Source of the DNA: Viola odorata
Lineage: Eukaryota; Streptophyta; Magnoliopsida; Malpighiales; Violaceae
Direction: 5' to 3'
Length of the DNA stretch: 64,000 bases
Assembly: GCA_963691705.1 (NCBI GenBank)
Contig: OY829541.1
Coordinates: 48,690,377-48,754,376, forward strand
In this document: positions 61,926 through 64,000 of the stretch, piece after piece
How the letters are laid out: each line of letters opens with the position of its first letter
Numbering within the stretch: the stretch's first letter is position 1
Notes under the pieces: generated by a model
Told to the model about the DNA's origin: nothing
Database searches by the model: none
Seen by the model: only the letters and a program-made list of their open reading frames with translations
Program-made: the position numbers and the translations under genes

Positions 61926-62735
61926 ATGAAGGTAATATTATATACAAACACTCAATTTATTGCAGTTTTTTGATATGATCTGGGCTTGAAAAGTAAAGAA
62001 ATTCAAATGGGTTTTCTCTGACTTTATTTTGTTAATTTATGGGATTTGCAGCAAAGGATTGTGTTCAGTGTTTGCATGCATTGCGAGAAATACAAGGCGA
62101 AAGCTCGTTCTGTTGTGGGAAAGACGTATGGTAAGTCTGTTTTGATCCAAAAATCCAATCGCTTTGTGTTTGTGTTTGTCGGGATTTTGTTTCAAGTTAA
62201 AACCTCTTTGCTTTTTGAACCAGAACTTTTGTTTCTGTTTTTGCTTCTAATTTCATTCTTTTGGGTCCAAAGAGAAAAATTGCTACATCCTCTGCGTTTC
62301 CTTCCTTTTCTGGTTTTTACTTCCATTTTTTTTCTTCTATTTAGCCAGTTATACAAGTGTAGTGCGCTGATCAAGCAAAACTTAGGCTAAGCTTTAGGGG
62401 AGAAGCTTTCCCCAAGCAAGGGCCACAAGCAGGCCTTTGTTATGGTCTTTTTCGGTTTCTTCACGTTTCCTTTCAGTTCTTTCTAATCGAGAGATTATTC
62501 TCGCTCAAGCACTATTGGGTCCAAAAAAAAAAAAACTGTTACTGTTGAAATTACTTGAAAGGTTAACTGATTTTTGGGTTATTGATTTTCAGGGATAATT
62601 TCTTTGGCTATTGAAGGGGATGACAAGATGGTTGTGATTGGAGATGAGATTGATATACCAAAACTGACCGAGAAGTTGAGGAAGAAAGTTGGGCATACCA
62701 GCATTTACAGTGTTTCTGTCCTGGATAAAAATTAA
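61926..62735 (+). CDS. Small heavy-metal-associated (HMA) domain protein
   Basis: Three exons (61926-61931, 62052-62130, 62593-62735) join in phase to 75 residues, essentially a single HMA fold. The first exon holds only the codons for Met-Lys before a GTAATA donor. Sequence reads KQRIVFSVCMHCEKYKAKA, RSVVGKTYGIISLAIEGDD, KMVVIGDEIDIPKL, TEKLRKKVGHTSIYSVSVL. A beta-alpha-beta-beta-alpha-beta order is plausible. The loop has CMHC rather than the classic MxCxxC, so metal binding is uncertain. It lacks the C-terminal CaaX box of HIPP proteins. HMA microproteins of this kind are frequent in plants. It breaks up the SCPL array between E and F. Confidence 0.85.
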
Positions 62736-63485
62736 ATATTGGGTTTTAATTTAAGTCTTAACTCTGATTTAATTAGATGAAAAATATATTTTTCCTAAGA
62801 ACATTAACGTTCCCTTCGCTCTATTTTTTTCCCCTCTTTTCTTGGACTTTTTTTTATTTATTTTTTCTCATTTTGTATATTTTATAGCTGGCTGTCAGCG
62901 TAATTATGCTATTTTAACCTTTCTGTATGCTGCAGCATATATTTGGTTTTGTGGGCCCTAAATTGGGCTTTAGGCCCGGTCTTATTCACAAGGTTCCTGG
63001 AAGCATTGCACAAGCCCAATATTCTTGGAAAGCCCATTAAATTAAAAAATTTCTGAAAATTGTCGAGCTCTATCATCTAGGTGAGCATAATCGATCCAAC
63101 GAACATCGGAAGACAAAAATATATCTAAACTGAAAAACTGGCCAAAATATTGAGTTTAATTTACAAGATTTAAATTGTATTTGAAAAAAAAATTCAACTA
63201 AGTCTATCCTTACACTGTTGCACATTTGGTAGCATATGGTTGTTGTCCTAATACACACAAACAGACGTTATGTAATGTAAAATAAACTATTCACAAAAGG
63301 CAAAAAAAGATGACTGAAAAGATAAAGAAAAAAGAAAAAAAGAAGAAGCAAACTTTCATTGGCATCCTCTGCTCGAGAAGAGTGAACAAACATTGTAATT
63401 TGTAAGTTGTAAACAAACAAACAATCAACACATCCATCCATCTTCTGCTTCTTCTTCATCCATCTGTGTCTTTTTTCTTTACCAA
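62736..63485. other. Spacer between HMA gene and SCPL-F
   Basis: 3'UTR of the HMA gene, then AT-rich DNA with a TGGGCCCTAAATTGGGCTTT patch (62,952-62,971) and the promoter of SCPL-F. No gene seen. Confidence 0.35.
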
Positions 63486-63941
63486 ATGTGGAAGCAACCA
63501 TGGATTGCCATTGCCGCAATTTCTGCAATTTTTGTCATTTTAAAACAGCTACAGAAGCAGCAAAGATTTCACCTTTACCTGGGCAACCAAAGGTTAGCTT
63601 CCAACAATACTCAGGCTACATAACCATTGATGTCAAACAATACCAGAGAGCTCTCTTCTACTACTTTGTTGAAGCAGAGATCGACCCATCTTCAAAACCT
63701 CTTGTTCTTTGGCTTCATGGAGGTGAATAGATACATTCCTACTCATCTTTATCAGAAGAAAAAAAACCATATTCACAAATCTGTCGAGATTTCAATATTT
63801 TAAGATTTTGCTTTCTGGGATTTGCTTGTTTGTATGTAGGTCCTGGTTGTTCATCTATTGGTGCTGGCGCTTTTTGTGAGCACGGACCTTTTAAACCAAG
63901 TGGTGACATTCTAATAAAGAACCCCCATAGCTGGAATAAAG
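63486..63941 (+). CDS. SCPL-F: serine carboxypeptidase-like gene, first two exons, runs past window end
   Basis: Exon 1 (63486-63722) and exon 2 (63840-63941, donor GTTCATTC) of a further SCPL45-type gene. The mature N-terminus ([21 protein letters not shown], split as [11 protein letters not shown] and [10 protein letters not shown]) and oxyanion segment are clear, with WLHGG in place of WLNGG and [17 protein letters not shown] retaining the Glu. The ATG at 63486 opens a good signal peptide ([17 protein letters not shown]), but it is one base out of phase with the mature sequence; the change falls near TTTTAAAACAGC (63,538-63,550). The in-phase ATG at 63,500 gives a cysteine-rich, non-signal start ([11 protein letters not shown]). 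Either the protein is not secreted or there is a frameshift. The other eight exons lie outside the window. Confidence 0.75.
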
Positions 63942-64000
63942 GTTCATTCACAAAAAGTTTCAATCTTTAGAATGATTTCAATCCACAAATTGTCATTTGA

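Noticed and set aside
62046..62390. 114-codon frame over HMA exon 2
   Set aside because: Only its first 26 codons are exon. The remainder is read through the intron after a good GTAAGT donor.

Overview
This window is eudicot-type nuclear DNA. It is AT-rich (by eye), its genes are split by GT-AG introns into short exons, and every recognisable protein is a plant family member. I cannot name the species. No rRNA gene, tRNA gene, CRISPR array or bacterial-style operon was seen. Exon borders were deduced by eye from splice dinucleotides, reading-frame phase and remembered family proteins. They fit phase closely, but no alignment program was run.

Left part (1-12.3 kb): a minus-strand SCAB-type actin-binding protein gene, cut only at its 3' end, then an AT-rich intergenic stretch and a complete plus-strand EMC3 gene (ER membrane protein complex subunit 3). 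Middle (17.3-34.7 kb): two related minus-strand genes for MED26-type Mediator subunits, then a minus-strand HLTF/RAD5-like helicase with HIRAN, SNF2 and RING domains. From memory, the Arabidopsis MED26b and SMARCA3-like 1 loci are also neighbours, so this looks like conserved synteny with an extra MED26 copy.

Right part (36.7-64 kb): two MOZART1/GIP genes (gamma-tubulin complex microproteins) lie on either side of the first member of a plus-strand array of SCPL45-type serine carboxypeptidase-like genes. The array has at least six units in different states. SCPL-A has two frameshifts. SCPL-B is intact. SCPL-C has a one-base deletion and a lost intron. SCPL-D is intact but altered in its substrate-binding residues. 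SCPL-E is a scrambled relic. SCPL-F runs off the window and seems frameshifted in its signal peptide. A small HMA-domain gene sits between E and F.

Mobile DNA is concentrated around the array. There is a 533-bp hAT-type element with an 8-bp target duplication, a 1.49-kb foldback Mutator-like element with a 10-bp target duplication 265 bp upstream of SCPL-B, and an element-like region of about 4 kb carrying exon fragments of two unrelated genes (a chloroplast ribonucleoprotein and a SOG1-like NAC protein). The most striking observation is a perfect 63-bp inverted copy of part of SCPL-A exon 1 about 0.34 kb upstream of that exon segment. This is the arrangement expected of a newborn hairpin-RNA or proto-microRNA locus. 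Together with the foldback element beside SCPL-B, it makes RNA silencing of this gene family a testable hypothesis.
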